Shown here piece by piece: positions 8,690 to 17,929 of a stretch of DNA of 63,730 nucleotides (position 1 is the stretch's first letter; every line of letters begins with the position of its first letter). The DNA comes from Abiotrophia sp. HMSC24B09 (lineage in GTDB: Bacteria > Bacillota > Bacilli > Lactobacillales > Aerococcaceae). Below the pieces are notes generated by a model. The model had not been told where the DNA came from and did not search any database. It was given only the letters and a program-made list of their open reading frames with translations. The stretch is taken from contig NZ_KV822206.1 of assembly GCF_001815865.1 (NCBI RefSeq), forward strand, positions 1-63,730, written 5' to 3'. The position numbers and the translations under genes are program-made.

Positions 8690-8701
8690 GATACCGGTAA
8701 C
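8690..8701 (+). promoter_or_regulatory. Candidate LacI-family (MalR-type) operator
   Basis: GATACCGGTAAC is a near-palindrome centred on CG, as LacI-family regulators prefer. A related site, GTTATCGGTAAC, lies before malE at 11923. Both precede maltodextrin genes, so a shared MalR-like regulator encoded outside the window is plausible. Confidence 0.45.
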
Positions 8702-8766
8702 CGCTTTCCTTGTTCTTGTAATCGAACCTCAATTCTGCTAGCATGAGAGTGACAAGGAGTGACTTT

Positions 8767-10503
8767 ATGGAATTAAGCAGTATTTATCATCGTCCTGAGT
8801 CGGAGTTTGCCTATCTCTACGACCAGGAACAGATTCACCTGCGTTTGCGCAGCAAAAGAGGCGACCTAAGCAAGGTGCGAGTGGTCTTTCAGGATCCCTT
8901 CCTAACCGATCAGGAAGAGGCCCAAATGACTCGAGTGGCTCAGACTTCGATCATTGATTTCTGGCAGGTCCAAGTGACGGTGCCTTACCGTCGTCTTATG
9001 TATTACTTTGTCTTGGAGGACAGTCAGGGTCAGACCATGGTCTACGGCGATGATGGCTTCCATGAATCGGAGTCTGATCAGGATATTAACTTTGATTCTT
9101 TCTTCCGCTTGGCTTATCTGCATGAGAGCGAGCGGGCTAAGGTGCCGGAATGGGTCAAGTCTACTGTCTGGTATCAAATTTTCCCGGAACGCTTCAAGAA
9201 TGGCCGACCTGAACTCAGTCCTGAGCAGACCCAGCCTTGGGATGCTAAGATTAGGCCGACCTCTGAGGATTTCTTCGGCGGTGACTTAGAGGGCATTATT
9301 CAGGAGCTAGATTATCTGGCAGACTTGGGCATTAGGGGGCTCTATCTCTGTCCTATCTTTGAGGCGCCGACCAACCACAAGTATGACACCATCGACTATC
9401 TCAGCGTGGACCCGCATTTTGGCGATAAGGAAACCTTCAAACGCCTGGTCCAAGGCTGCCATGCCCGTGGCATTCGGGTCATGTTAGACGCTGTCTTCAA
9501 CCATATCGGGGCCCACTCCAAGCAATGGCAGGATGTCAGGGAGCTAGGGGCGGATTCTCCTTACACAGACTGGTTCCACATCCACAAGTATCCAGTGGTG
9601 GATCCCCTGACGCCTAAGGAGGTTCACCGGGCCCAGGGCTTGAGCTATGAGATGTTTGCCTTTGAAGGACGTATGCCTAAGCTCAACACCCAGAATCCAG
9701 AAGTCCAGCGTTACCTCTTAGATATTGCCAGCTACTGGATTCGCGAATTCGACATTGACGGTTGGCGTCTGGATGTGGCCAATGAAATTGACCATGACTT
9801 CTGGCGGGCCTTCGCCCAGCAAGTTCGAAGCATCAAGCCGGACCTCTATATCCTGGGTGAAATCTGGCATAACTCCCAACCTTGGTTGGCGGGCGACCAA
9901 TTTGATGCGGTTATGAACTACTTGGGCACCACCCAGACTACCCGATATTTCCTAGAGCATCGTGGGTCTTCCCAGAAATTAGTGGACGCGGTCTTGAGCC
10001 AGCAAATGCTCTACCGTCGTCAGCACAATGAGGTCATGTTCAATCTCTTGGATTCCCATGACACCTGGCGGATTCTCAGCCTAGCCAAGGGTAATAAGGA
10101 CCGGGTCAAGGCGGCCCTGGCCTTCAACTTCTTGCAGTTGGGCAGTCCCTGCCTCTACTACGGCACCGAGTATGGCTTAGATGGCGACCACGATCCAGGC
10201 TGCCGCAAGGTCATGCCATGGGATCCGGCTCAGCAGGACCAAGACATGCATGCCTTTGTTAAGGCCCTGATTGCCTTACGTCACCGCTACAATGACTGGA
10301 TTATTCAAGGACAAATTGACTATGAGGCCTTGGACAATGGGATCAAGATTAGCCTGACCCACCAGGGCTCACGTTTGGTGGCCTATTTCAACCATGAGGG
10401 AAATGTAAAATTCGACCAGCCGGCTAAGCTCTGTCTGGCTAATGGTTACTATGACAACTGTCTGGGACCTGATGGTCTCATCATCTATGAGGAGGAAGTA
10501 TAA
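8767..10503 (+). CDS. Neopullulanase / maltogenic amylase-type alpha-glycosidase (GH13)
   Basis: A 578-residue intracellular enzyme with no signal peptide. The N-terminal ~120 residues look like the CBM34-type domain of cyclomaltodextrinase/neopullulanase enzymes. The (beta/alpha)8 barrel then carries the GH13 motifs: DAVFNHIG, nucleophile D336 (GWRLDVANE), acid/base E365 (ILGEIWH) and D432 (LLDSHDT). It should split imported maltodextrins, cyclodextrins or pullulan fragments. I use ATG 8767 because aaggag sits seven bases upstream; an in-frame ATG at 8743 lacks an RBS. Its stop overlaps the next amylase start by one base (TAATG), so the two are translationally coupled. Confidence 0.88.
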   Translation: MELSSIYHRPESEFAYLYDQEQIHLRLRSKRGDLSKVRVVFQDPFLTDQEEAQMTRVAQTSIIDFWQVQVTVPYRRLMYYFVLEDSQGQTMVYGDDGFHESESDQDINFDSFFRLAYLHESERAKVPEWVKSTVWYQIFPERFKNGRPELSPEQTQPWDAKIRPTSEDFFGGDLEGIIQELDYLADLGIRGLYLCPIFEAPTNHKYDTIDYLSVDPHFGDKETFKRLVQGCHARGIRVMLDAVFNHIGAHSKQWQDVRELGADSPYTDWFHIHKYPVVDPLTPKEVHRAQGLSYEMFAFEGRMPKLNTQNPEVQRYLLDIASYWIREFDIDGWRLDVANEIDHDFWRAFAQQVRSIKPDLYILGEIWHNSQPWLAGDQFDAVMNYLGTTQTTRYFLEHRGSSQKLVDAVLSQQMLYRRQHNEVMFNLLDSHDTWRILSLAKGNKDRVKAALAFNFLQLGSPCLYYGTEYGLDGDHDPGCRKVMPWDPAQQDQDMHAFVKALIALRHRYNDWIIQGQIDYEALDNGIKISLTHQGSRLVAYFNHEGNVKFDQPAKLCLANGYYDNCLGPDGLIIYEEEV

Positions 10504-11798
10504 TGGCACTTGATACAGCTTATGATTTACGTCGCAGCGTTATTTACTGCGTCTATGTTCGCAACTTCAGCCAGGAAGGGACCTTTGCAGGGGTGATTCC
10601 CCAACTTGACCGGCTTAAGGCCCTAGGTGTGGACTATATTTGGCTGCTACCTATTCATCCGCTGGGGGTGGATAAGCGCAAGGGCAAGCTAGGCTCGCCT
10701 TATGCCATTCAAGACTATCGAGCAGTCAACCCTGAGTATGGGACTCTGACTGACTTCGAGGCCCTCTGCCAAGCCATCCATGAGCGGGGCATGAAGGTCA
10801 TGATTGACGTGGTCTATAACCACACATCACCTGACTCTGTCTTGGTCAAGACTCATCCCGAATGGTTTTACTATAAGCCTGATGGCAAGCGGGGCAACCG
10901 GGTAGGAGAGTGGACCGACATTGTGGACTTGGACTACCAGGACCGGGGTCTCTGGGACTACCAAATTGAAAGCCTGAAATACTGGGCCCATTACGTGGAC
11001 GGCTACCGGTGTGATGTGGCCTCCATGGTACCCGTTGACTTTTGGCGGGAAGCCCGCCAGGCGGTGGCTCAAGTCAAGGAGGACTTCCTTTGGTTGGCAG
11101 AGTCCGTCCATGCAGAATTTGTTAAGGCCCTGCGCCAGGAAGGGGTAGAGGCGGCTAGCGACAGCCAACTCTATGAGGTCTTTGACCTGACTTATGATTA
11201 TGATATTTGGACGGCCTATGAGCGATATGTCCGCGGGGAAATTCCGCTGGACTGGTATCTGGAGCGTCTGTCCCTACAGGACATGATTTATCCTGACAAC
11301 TATGTTAAGTTGCGTAACCTGGAGAATCATGACCAGCCACGCTTTGCTAGCGTCATGCCAGAGGGCGCTTCGCTGCGCCACTGGTTGACCTTTAGCTTGA
11401 TGCAGCGGGGGACTAGCCTGATCTATAACGGTCAGGAAATTGGCGCCAGCCATCTGCCTAATCTCTTTGATCGGGATCCCATTGACTGGCAAGGAGGGCA
11501 GGAAGACTTAAGCGACTGCCTAAGTCGCCTGATTGAAATCAAGAAGTCGGCCCTGCCAGTCCAAGGGGCTTATGACTTATCAGGAGACAGTGACTTAGAC
11601 TTAGTGCAAATCGCCTACAAGCGTCCGGGATCCCAAGACCTAGCCTTGTTAGCGGCGGTATCGCTCAAGGGCAAGTCAGGCAAGCTAGCCGTGGCCCTGC
11701 CAGACGGGGACTATGTCAATGCCTTGACTTCAAGTCCTGTGACCGTCAAGGAGGGTAAGCTGACGGTGGATCAGGATCCAATTGTGATTATCTTATAA
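10503..11798 (+). CDS. Intracellular alpha-amylase family glycosidase (GH13)
   Basis: A 431-residue protein with no signal peptide. The barrel motifs are complete: DVVYNHTS, nucleophile D171 (YRCDVAS), acid/base E200 (WLAESVH) and D277 (ENHDQ). It is short for the family and has only a small C-terminal beta domain. It probably acts on short maltodextrins made or passed on by the preceding enzyme. The start overlaps the stop of the upstream gene (TAATG). Exact specificity (alpha-amylase or oligo-1,6-glucosidase-like) cannot be fixed from sequence. Confidence 0.85.
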   Translation: MALDTAYDLRRSVIYCVYVRNFSQEGTFAGVIPQLDRLKALGVDYIWLLPIHPLGVDKRKGKLGSPYAIQDYRAVNPEYGTLTDFEALCQAIHERGMKVMIDVVYNHTSPDSVLVKTHPEWFYYKPDGKRGNRVGEWTDIVDLDYQDRGLWDYQIESLKYWAHYVDGYRCDVASMVPVDFWREARQAVAQVKEDFLWLAESVHAEFVKALRQEGVEAASDSQLYEVFDLTYDYDIWTAYERYVRGEIPLDWYLERLSLQDMIYPDNYVKLRNLENHDQPRFASVMPEGASLRHWLTFSLMQRGTSLIYNGQEIGASHLPNLFDRDPIDWQGGQEDLSDCLSRLIEIKKSALPVQGAYDLSGDSDLDLVQIAYKRPGSQDLALLAAVSLKGKSGKLAVALPDGDYVNALTSSPVTVKEGKLTVDQDPIVIIL

Positions 11799-11802
11799 TA
11801 GG

Positions 11803-11843
11803 AAAGAGCCTAGCGAGGTTGGACTTGCTTGGCTCTTTATTTA
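11803..11843 (+). terminator. Probable Rho-independent terminator
   Basis: Stem aaagagcc (11803-11810) with ggctcttt (11831-11838) around a 20-nt loop, then a T/A-rich tail. The loop is long, so strength is uncertain. Confidence 0.6.
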
Positions 11844-11922
11844 CTAGAATTAAGGCATCAAATTAGCCATAAACTAGGAGCCTTTACAAGCTAAGACTGG
11901 TCATATTTTCATGATATAAGTT

Positions 11923-11934
11923 GTTATCGGTAAC
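11923..11934 (+). promoter_or_regulatory. Candidate LacI-family operator upstream of malE
   Basis: GTTATCGGTAAC, a near-palindrome sharing the CGGTAAC core with the site at 8690. It lies just upstream of the -35 of the malE promoter. Confidence 0.45.
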
Positions 11935-11947
11935 ACCGAAATTTAAC

Positions 11948-11976
11948 TTGAAAGCCGTTTCGTTTTATTGCATAAT
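11948..11976 (+). promoter_or_regulatory. malE promoter with cre-like sequence
   Basis: -35 TTGAAA (11948-11953), 17-bp spacer, -10 CATAAT (11971-11976). The -35 and spacer contain TGAAAGCCGTTTCG, which is close to a CcpA cre site (arms TGAAA/TTTC) but off in the central bases. Catabolite repression is plausible, not shown. Confidence 0.6.
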
Positions 11977-11989
11977 AAACTTGTAACGT

Positions 11990-12005
11990 TTGACGAAAGC
12001 GTCAA
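11990..12005 (+). promoter_or_regulatory. 5'-leader hairpin of malE mRNA
   Basis: TTGACG-AAAG-CGTCAA forms a perfect 6-bp stem with a tetraloop near the expected 5' end of the transcript. Its place suggests an mRNA-stabilising hairpin. The aaggagg RBS downstream stays free. Confidence 0.5.
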
Positions 12006-12032
12006 CATACTATCTTTAAGGAGGATTTCGTA

Positions 12033-13283
12033 ATGAAATTTAACTGGAAAAAACTTGCAATCGGGACCATGTCTGCAGCTATGGCTTTAGCAGCATTCCC
12101 ATTCGGCGCAGTGAAAGTTGCGACTGCCCAAGAAGCTAAATTGGTGATCTCTGGTGGGGGCTTAACTGACTACCTCAAAGCAAACATCAAAGACTTCGAA
12201 GAGAAAAACAACGTGAAGGTTGAAATCTCTGACAACACTGACATGTTCGGTATGTTAGATGCTTTAGCTTTAGACGGCCCTGCTGGGAACGGTGCAGACG
12301 TTTATGTCGCACCTAACGACCGTGTAGGTGCTTTAGCAAAAGCTGGTCACTTATCAGAAGTGAAATTATTAGACGACGCTAAGTACGATGACAAAGACAA
12401 ACAAGGTGTATCCATCGACGGTAAAGTATACGGTGCGCCAGCTGTTATCGAAACCATCATCATGTACTACAACAAAGACTTATTGAAAGAAGCTCCAAAA
12501 TCTTTCGATGACTTAATGGCTTTATCTAAAGACGACAAGTACAAGTTCGCAGGTGAAGAAGGTAAGAACGTTGCCTTCCTCGGTCAATTGACTAACTTCT
12601 ACTTCAGCTACGGTATCTTAGCTGGTTACGGCGGTTATGTATTTGGCCAAAACGGTACAGATCCTAAAGACATCGGTTTGAACAACGACAAGTCTGTTGA
12701 AGCCATCAACTACATCAGCGACTGGTACAAGAATGTATGGCCAAAAGGGATGTTAGACGTTAAGTCTTCTTACGACTTCATGAAACAATCCTTCATCGAA
12801 GGTAAGACTGCTGCTATCATCACTGGTCCTTGGGAAGCTAAAGCTTTGAAAGATGCTAAAGTTAACTTAGGTGCTGCTAAATTACCTTCATTACCTGGCG
12901 GTAACGAGTACAAACCATTTGCCGGCGGTAAAGCATGGGTTATCTCAGAATACTCAGAAAACAAAGAATTGGCTCAAAAATTCTTAGACTGGGCATCTTC
13001 TGAAGAACAACAAAACAAATTGTACAAAGGCTTCGGCGAAGTTCCTGCTAACCACGTTGCACGTGAAGCAGCAGCTAAAGACAGTAACGAAATTACCAAA
13101 GCGGTAATCGATACCTTCGCTAACGCAGTTCCAATGCCAAACATCCCACAAATGGCTGAAGTATGGCCGGGTGCTGAAAACTTAATCTTCGACGCAGCTT
13201 CAGGTAACAAGTCTGCTAAAGAAGCAGCTGACGCAGCGGTAGAATTGATCAAACAAGCGATCGAACAAAAACACGGCGAATAA
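12033..13283 (+). CDS. malE: Maltodextrin ABC transporter substrate-binding protein without a lipobox
   Basis: A 416-residue extracellular solute-binding protein of family 1 (MalE/MalX). Motifs include VYVAPNDRVGALAKAG, the MYYNKDLL strand and the IITGPWEAKAL segment. It should capture maltose or maltodextrins for MalFG. The signal peptide (MKFNWKKLAIG..., hydrophobic core to about residue 25) ends in ATAQEA, a signal-peptidase-I-like site. There is no cysteine anywhere in the protein, although Gram-positive MalE proteins are normally lipid-anchored at a lipobox Cys. How it stays near the membrane is unclear. A strong RBS (aaggagg) and uniform codon choice suggest high expression. A hairpin separates it from malF. 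Confidence 0.92.
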   Translation: MKFNWKKLAIGTMSAAMALAAFPFGAVKVATAQEAKLVISGGGLTDYLKANIKDFEEKNNVKVEISDNTDMFGMLDALALDGPAGNGADVYVAPNDRVGALAKAGHLSEVKLLDDAKYDDKDKQGVSIDGKVYGAPAVIETIIMYYNKDLLKEAPKSFDDLMALSKDDKYKFAGEEGKNVAFLGQLTNFYFSYGILAGYGGYVFGQNGTDPKDIGLNNDKSVEAINYISDWYKNVWPKGMLDVKSSYDFMKQSFIEGKTAAIITGPWEAKALKDAKVNLGAAKLPSLPGGNEYKPFAGGKAWVISEYSENKELAQKFLDWASSEEQQNKLYKGFGEVPANHVAREAAAKDSNEITKAVIDTFANAVPMPNIPQMAEVWPGAENLIFDAASGNKSAKEAADAAVELIKQAIEQKHGE

Positions 13284-13313
13284 GCTGATAACTAACCACT
13301 CAAGCTGAATGAT

Positions 13314-13341
13314 CTGGTAGCCTTCGGCTACCAGGTCTTTT
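13314..13341 (+). terminator. Intra-operon hairpin between malE and malF
   Basis: A 9-bp stem (13314-13322 with 13326-13334) and 3-nt loop followed by GTCTTTTT. It looks like a partial terminator, which would give more malE than malFG mRNA, as is common in binding-protein operons. Confidence 0.75.
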
Positions 13342-13387
13342 TGCAAGAGGAGAGCAACTATTAGTATATTGAAATGGAGGTATTATT

Positions 13388-14695
13388 ATGGCAGACACGG
13401 TTGCACCGCGTCAAGATGAGCGTAAAGCCATGAGCCTGTCTCTGATTCCAGGTCTGGGACAATTCTATAATGGCCAAACCCTCAAAGGGATTATTTTCCT
13501 GGCTTTGACTGCACTCTTTATCTTTGAAATGTTTACCTTCGGTTATGACGCCCTCGTAGGCTTTGTGACCTTGGGTTCCGTTCCTAAGCAAGACCACTCC
13601 CTCTTCCTCTTAATTCGTGGGAGCTTGCAAATCATCATTACCATTATCTTCTTGGCCTTCTATGGGGCTAACATCTTAGACGCACGTTCCATCGCTCGTA
13701 AAATCAACAAGGGCGAGAAAATCTCTAAGACCTTGAAGGAAATGATTCACAACATCTATGCGGATGGTTTCCCTTATCTCTTAATTATTCCATCTTATAT
13801 CTTTATGGCCTTTGCCATTGTCTTCCCAGTATTGGTGACGGTATGTACAGCCTTTATTAACTATGACTTCAAACACACGCCGCCTGCTAAACTCTTAGAC
13901 TGGGTAGGGATTGAGAACTTCTGGAACATCTTCAACCTCTCAACCTTCCGTGATGCCTTCATGGCGGTCTTCAACTGGACCCTGATTTGGACCATCTGTG
14001 CGACCACCTTACAAATCGTGATTGGGGTATTCACTGCCATTGTGGCTCACCAACCCTTTATCAAGGGTAAACGTATCTTCGGGGTTATCTTCCTCTTGCC
14101 TTGGGCGGTACCAGCCTTCATCACGATCATGACCTTCTCTAACATGTTCAATGACTCCATCGGGGCCATTAACACGCAGGTTATTCCATTCTTGAACCAC
14201 TTGATTCCATTTGTGGATCTGCCAACCTTGGCTTGGAAGACCGATCCAAACTGGACTAAGGTAGCCATCATCATGATTCAAGCTTGGTTAGGTTTCCCAT
14301 ATGTCTATGTCATGACCACTTCTATCCTACAATCTATTCCTGAAACCCTCTATGAGGCAGCGAAAATTGATGGGGCAGGGGCTGTCAAACGCTTCACCGC
14401 CATTACCTTACCGGTTATCTTGTCGGTGGCAGCACCAATCTTCATGACCCAATACACCTTCAACTTCAACAACTTCACCATGATCTACCTCTTCAACGAT
14501 GGGGGTCCGGGTTCTGTTGGGGGCGGTGCCGGGTCAACCGACATCTTGATTTCTTGGATCTATAAGATTACCACCGGCCAATCACCACAATTCTCCATTG
14601 CCGCGGCCTTGACCTTGATCATCTCCTTGATCATCATCTCGGTATCCTTATTCGTCTTCAAGAAGACCAACGCCTTTAACATTGAGGAGGCCTAA
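13388..14695 (+). CDS. malF: Maltodextrin ABC transporter permease MalF
   Basis: A 435-residue integral membrane protein. The N-terminal part has an extra pair of hydrophobic segments ([13 protein letters not shown]... onward), as in MalC/MalF of Lactobacillales. The C-terminal core has six membrane spans and the EAA loop ([16 protein letters not shown], about residues 320-335) that contacts the ATPase. It forms the channel with MalG. The 2-bp gap to malG shows one operon. No ATP-binding subunit is encoded nearby. Confidence 0.93.
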   Translation: MADTVAPRQDERKAMSLSLIPGLGQFYNGQTLKGIIFLALTALFIFEMFTFGYDALVGFVTLGSVPKQDHSLFLLIRGSLQIIITIIFLAFYGANILDARSIARKINKGEKISKTLKEMIHNIYADGFPYLLIIPSYIFMAFAIVFPVLVTVCTAFINYDFKHTPPAKLLDWVGIENFWNIFNLSTFRDAFMAVFNWTLIWTICATTLQIVIGVFTAIVAHQPFIKGKRIFGVIFLLPWAVPAFITIMTFSNMFNDSIGAINTQVIPFLNHLIPFVDLPTLAWKTDPNWTKVAIIMIQAWLGFPYVYVMTTSILQSIPETLYEAAKIDGAGAVKRFTAITLPVILSVAAPIFMTQYTFNFNNFTMIYLFNDGGPGSVGGGAGSTDILISWIYKITTGQSPQFSIAAALTLIISLIIISVSLFVFKKTNAFNIEEA

Positions 14696-14697
14696 TC

Positions 14698-15549
14698 ATG
14701 AAAAATTTGACTAAATCAGCGAAATTTTCCCGTTATGTAGGCCAATTTCTGACCTACTTCTACATGGTTGTCCTCTCTATCATCATCATTTACCCGCTCT
14801 TAATCACCGTGAGTTCGGCCTTTAAGGCAGGGAACGTGACCGCCTTCTCCCTAGACTTGGGGATGCAATGGTCCTTGGACAACTTCACCCGTCTCTTCAA
14901 CGAGACCAAGTACCTATCTTGGTACCGTAACACCTTGTTCGTCGCGACGACTACCATGGTGGTACAAGTCTTCGTTGTCACCTTGGCAGGTTATGCTTAC
15001 AGCCGTTACAACTTCATGGGCCGTAAGAAATCCTTGCTCTTCTTCTTAATCGTGCAAATGGTGCCAACCATGGCTGCCTTGACTGCCTTCTACGTTATGG
15101 CCGTCTTGCTCAACGCCCTCAACCAATTCTGGTTCCTCTCTCTGATCTATATCGGGGGTGGGATTCCAATGAATACCTGGTTGATGAAGGGTTACTTCGA
15201 TACCGTACCTTACGACTTGGATGAATCTGCTAACCTTGACGGGGCAGGTCACTTCCGGATCTTCTGGCAAATCGTCTTGCCATTGGTTCGCCCAATGATC
15301 GCCGTGCAAGCCCTCTGGGCCTTCATGGGACCATTCGGGGACTACCTCTTGGCTAAGTTCTTGCTGCGTAAGGAAGAGTCTTATACTGTCGCAGCCGGTC
15401 TGCAAACTCTGATTGCGGACCAACGTAACCAACGGGTTGCGCTCTTCGCAGCCGGTGCTATCTTAATCGCCGTGCCAATCTCAGCCCTCTTCTTCATGTT
15501 ACAGAAGAACTTCGTGACCGGTTTGGTCAACGGGGGGACCAAGGGCTAA
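14698..15549 (+). CDS. malG: Maltodextrin ABC transporter permease MalG
   Basis: A 283-residue membrane protein with six predicted spans and the EAA-loop signature ([17 protein letters not shown]), in which the usual EAA is read as ESA. It pairs with MalF. The C-terminus ([12 protein letters not shown]) is typical of MalG. The RBS lies within the end of malF (gaggaggcc). A terminator follows, so the transport operon is malE-malF-malG, and the ATPase must be shared (MsmX/MalK type) and encoded elsewhere. Confidence 0.93.
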   Translation: MKNLTKSAKFSRYVGQFLTYFYMVVLSIIIIYPLLITVSSAFKAGNVTAFSLDLGMQWSLDNFTRLFNETKYLSWYRNTLFVATTTMVVQVFVVTLAGYAYSRYNFMGRKKSLLFFLIVQMVPTMAALTAFYVMAVLLNALNQFWFLSLIYIGGGIPMNTWLMKGYFDTVPYDLDESANLDGAGHFRIFWQIVLPLVRPMIAVQALWAFMGPFGDYLLAKFLLRKEESYTVAAGLQTLIADQRNQRVALFAAGAILIAVPISALFFMLQKNFVTGLVNGGTKG

Positions 15550-15564
15550 CATTAGCACTTTACG

Positions 15565-15592
15565 GGGCAGGAAGCTTTTCCTGTCCTTTTTG
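15565..15592 (+). terminator. Rho-independent terminator after malG
   Basis: A 9-bp stem (15565-15573 with 15578-15586, one G-U pair), GCTT loop and five T. Confidence 0.85.
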
Positions 15593-15654
15593 TTTAGAGG
15601 GGGAATTCTTCCCTCATGACCTCTCGGCCTGGTTTTCCAGCGGGTGCCTTTATG

Positions 15655-15660
15655 GTATAC
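15655..15660 (+). promoter_or_regulatory. Probable -10 of the malA-like gene
   Basis: ATGG-TATACT, an extended -10-like element about 20 bp before the ATG. The -35 (TTTTCC, 17 bp upstream) is weak. Confidence 0.45.
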
Positions 15661-15677
15661 TAGAGAGGTAGAATTCA

Positions 15678-16559
15678 ATGAAAGTAGGAACCCGGATGTC
15701 CACAAAAGCATTTCCCCTTAATTACTTTGCCGCCATGGCAGGGCCAGTGTCGGCCTTCAAGGAGCGGCAACCCCTCAAACTCAGACAGACCCTAGCTGTG
15801 ATTCTCTTGATTATTAGCGTCATGATTCTGCCCATTGCGGTTAAAATTGGCCAGCTCAAGATTGTCAGCCTAGATCAATTTGCTTCTCAGTCTATGGCCC
15901 TGCTAGACGACCAAGTAGCGGAGCAACTGTCTCATTATGCGACAGGTCCCCAAGGTCAGCTGGTCATGCCTAGCCAAGACATCAGTCTGCGTGACGATGA
16001 CCAAGGCCGTGTCCTACTCCTGGCTCAAGATGATAGCCAGCAGCTAGAAGCTAGCCTGGCAGGCAAGGCGGGGGTAGCCTTCACACCTGAACGTTTCGTG
16101 GTCACGGCGGCAGGCAATCGCTTCTTGTCCCAGCCTTATGACCCAGAAGCTGACTTTAGACCGGCTACTAGCGCCGACAGTCTCAACCGGCTCCTATCTG
16201 GCCAGTGGTTCCAAAATAATCGCCTAGCCATTATTCTGACCATCTTCATTAATTCCTGGCTTTTGCTAGCGGTCAGCTTCCTAATCATGCTCTTTGGTGT
16301 GGCGGGCTTCCTGTCCTTTATGAAATTCACGGATATCTTCTCCATTAAGTCTTATGGCCAGGCCTTCCGGGTCTGCCTCAACTGCTTCGGTTGGCCAACC
16401 TTGGTGGCCGTCCTGGTAGGCTTTGTGACGGGCAACCCGGCCCATGTCCTCACTGGATTGGGCATTGCCTTTATGGCCATGATTATGTGGGTTTACTGGA
16501 CGACGCATTTCCAAGATGCCTATGTAGAAGCCAAATTGGCGGCCCAGGAGGATAAGTAG
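15678..16559 (+). CDS. malA: DUF1189 membrane protein (MalA-like)
   Basis: A 293-residue membrane protein with a hydrophobic segment near residues 35-55, a long extracytoplasmic loop and three further segments between about 178 and 285. This layout and the place after malEFG match the DUF1189 protein called MalA in streptococcal maltodextrin loci. Its molecular role is not established. The ATG at 15678 has an agaggt RBS; an alternative ATG at 15696 has agga upstream and cannot be excluded. It ends directly before the UPF0178 gene, so the two are co-transcribed. Confidence 0.78.
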   Translation: MKVGTRMSTKAFPLNYFAAMAGPVSAFKERQPLKLRQTLAVILLIISVMILPIAVKIGQLKIVSLDQFASQSMALLDDQVAEQLSHYATGPQGQLVMPSQDISLRDDDQGRVLLLAQDDSQQLEASLAGKAGVAFTPERFVVTAAGNRFLSQPYDPEADFRPATSADSLNRLLSGQWFQNNRLAIILTIFINSWLLLAVSFLIMLFGVAGFLSFMKFTDIFSIKSYGQAFRVCLNCFGWPTLVAVLVGFVTGNPAHVLTGLGIAFMAMIMWVYWTTHFQDAYVEAKLAAQEDK

Positions 16560-17033
16560 ATGCGGATTCTGCTGGATGGGGACGCCTGTCCTGTTAAGGC
16601 CGAGGCTATTAGCCTAGCCGCCAAATGGGGTTTGCCTGTCATTATCGTGGCCTCCTATAACCATGTCAGCAAGACCGACTATCCGGCCCATGTCCAGACG
16701 GTTTATGTGGAGCGGGGCGCCGACCAGGCCGACTATAAGATTGTGGCCTTGGTCCAAGCAGGTGATATTGTGGTCACCCAGGATTATGGTCTGGCGACCA
16801 TTCTCCTTAACAAGGCCATTGTCTTACATCACATGGGCTGGCGCTACCGGCCAGAAGCCATGGACCAGCTCCTGACCCAACGCTATATGGGTCAGGTCAG
16901 CCGGCGCAAGACGGGACGCTACGGAGGCAAGGGGCCTAAGCCCTTTAGTCGCCAGGACCGGGAGCGTTTCTCAGCTTGCCTAGAAACCATCATTAGACAA
17001 GAAATAAGACAAGAAAAGGGAGCCAGCCTGTGA
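16560..17033 (+). CDS. YaiI/YqxD family protein (UPF0178/DUF188)
   Basis: A 157-residue soluble protein opening with the family signature MRILLDGDACPVK, followed by GADQADYKIV and VTQDYGLATILL, all with the acidic residues of a PIN-like nuclease fold. The C-terminal RKTGRYGGKGPKPF segment is also typical. It starts directly after the stop of the DUF1189 gene; the ggagg RBS lies within that gene's end. The family is widespread but its function is not known; nuclease activity is an inference from the fold. Confidence 0.88.
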   Translation: MRILLDGDACPVKAEAISLAAKWGLPVIIVASYNHVSKTDYPAHVQTVYVERGADQADYKIVALVQAGDIVVTQDYGLATILLNKAIVLHHMGWRYRPEAMDQLLTQRYMGQVSRRKTGRYGGKGPKPFSRQDRERFSACLETIIRQEIRQEKGASL

Positions 17034-17047
17034 GCTAGCTCCCTTTT
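17018..17047 (+). terminator. Rho-independent terminator (plus strand)
   Basis: Stem gggagc/gctccc extended by agc/gct with bulges, followed by TTTTGTT. It overlaps the end of the UPF0178 gene. Confidence 0.7.
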
Positions 17048-17062
17048 GTTATAGAAAAAATC

Positions 17063-17097
17063 AAGCCCCACTTGCTTAAGACTGGCAAGTGGGGCTT
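17063..17097 (-). terminator. Rho-independent terminator of the DeoR regulator gene
   Basis: A 13-bp perfect stem (17063-17075 with 17085-17097). Read on the minus strand it is followed by GATTTTTT, so it mainly ends the regulator transcript. Confidence 0.85.
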
Positions 17098-17102
17098 GGG
17101 CT

Positions 17103-17888
17103 TTAGATGGCTTCGTCAATTTGGATGACGGTCACGCCGGCCTCTTCGATTTCCTTGAGGAGGGTAGGGTCGCCATAGGTGTCGGTAATGAGGATGTCAA
17201 TCTTTTGAATGCCGGCTACCTGGAAATTGGAGGTAACACCAATCTTGCGGTAGTCAGCTACCACGATGACCAGGCCGTGGGAGTTCTGAACCATGAGTTG
17301 GTTGACCTTGGACTCGCGGAAGTCGCCAGTGGTAATGCCAACCTGGGCGTTAATGCCGGAGCAGCCCATAATGCAGATATTGGCATTGATATGGCGCAGG
17401 GAGTCAGCCGCCAGTTCGCCAACCAGGGCCGCTTTAGGAAAATGAATCTCCCCCCCTGACAGGATAATGGTCGAACTTGGGTGCATTTCCTGTTCGCTCA
17501 TGCGCAGGTTGTTGGTGACAACCGTGACAGGCGTCTCCTTGACATAGTCCATGACATGCATGGCGGTGGTGGAAGTGTTCATATAAATGGTCATCTTTTC
17601 TTCTATATAAGTAGCGGCTTTTTCGGCGATAGCCTGTTTGATTTGTTCGATATGGGGGTTTTGGGTGTCGCCTTCGAAAAAGGGCACCTCATTGAGGATG
17701 GCATAACCATGGTGGCGTTCGATAATGCCCATCTTAGCCAGCAGGTTCAAATCGCGCCGCACCGTCATAGTAGACACCTTGGCCAGTTGGGCTAGGATTT
17801 CGACGGTTAGACTCTTGCTGGGTGATTGGTTGAGGGCCTGAATCATCAAATCACGCCGTTGACGAACATCTTGGACGGAACGTTTCAT
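17103..17888 (-). CDS. ulaR: DeoR-family regulator, likely of the ascorbate operon
   Basis: A 261-residue repressor-type protein. The N-terminal winged helix-turn-helix has the family helix (VSTMTVRRDLNLLAKMG, about residues 37-53). The C-terminal DeoR sensor domain (about 75-235) has ILSGGEIHFPKAALVG and MGCSGINAQVGITT, the sugar-phosphate isomerase-like fold. It is divergent from ulaG, sharing a 180-bp region rich in repeated ATGTTTG-like motifs. By analogy with E. coli UlaR it should repress the ula operon and respond to ascorbate-6-phosphate; this is inferred from context. I prefer ATG 17888; GTG 17897 is also in frame. Neither has a strong RBS. Confidence 0.8.
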   Translation of the reverse strand: MKRSVQDVRQRRDLMIQALNQSPSKSLTVEILAQLAKVSTMTVRRDLNLLAKMGIIERHHGYAILNEVPFFEGDTQNPHIEQIKQAIAEKAATYIEEKMTIYMNTSTTAMHVMDYVKETPVTVVTNNLRMSEQEMHPSSTIILSGGEIHFPKAALVGELAADSLRHINANICIMGCSGINAQVGITTGDFRESKVNQLMVQNSHGLVIVVADYRKIGVTSNFQVAGIQKIDILITDTYGDPTLLKEIEEAGVTVIQIDEAI

Positions 17889-17929
17889 GGTGGACACTTC
17901 TTTCTGGTAATCTATAAAGACATTTTACC

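Noticed and set aside
11949..11962. A consensus cre site at the malE promoter
   Set aside because: TGAAAGCCGTTTCG has the arms but the central bases and last base deviate, so I list it only as cre-like.
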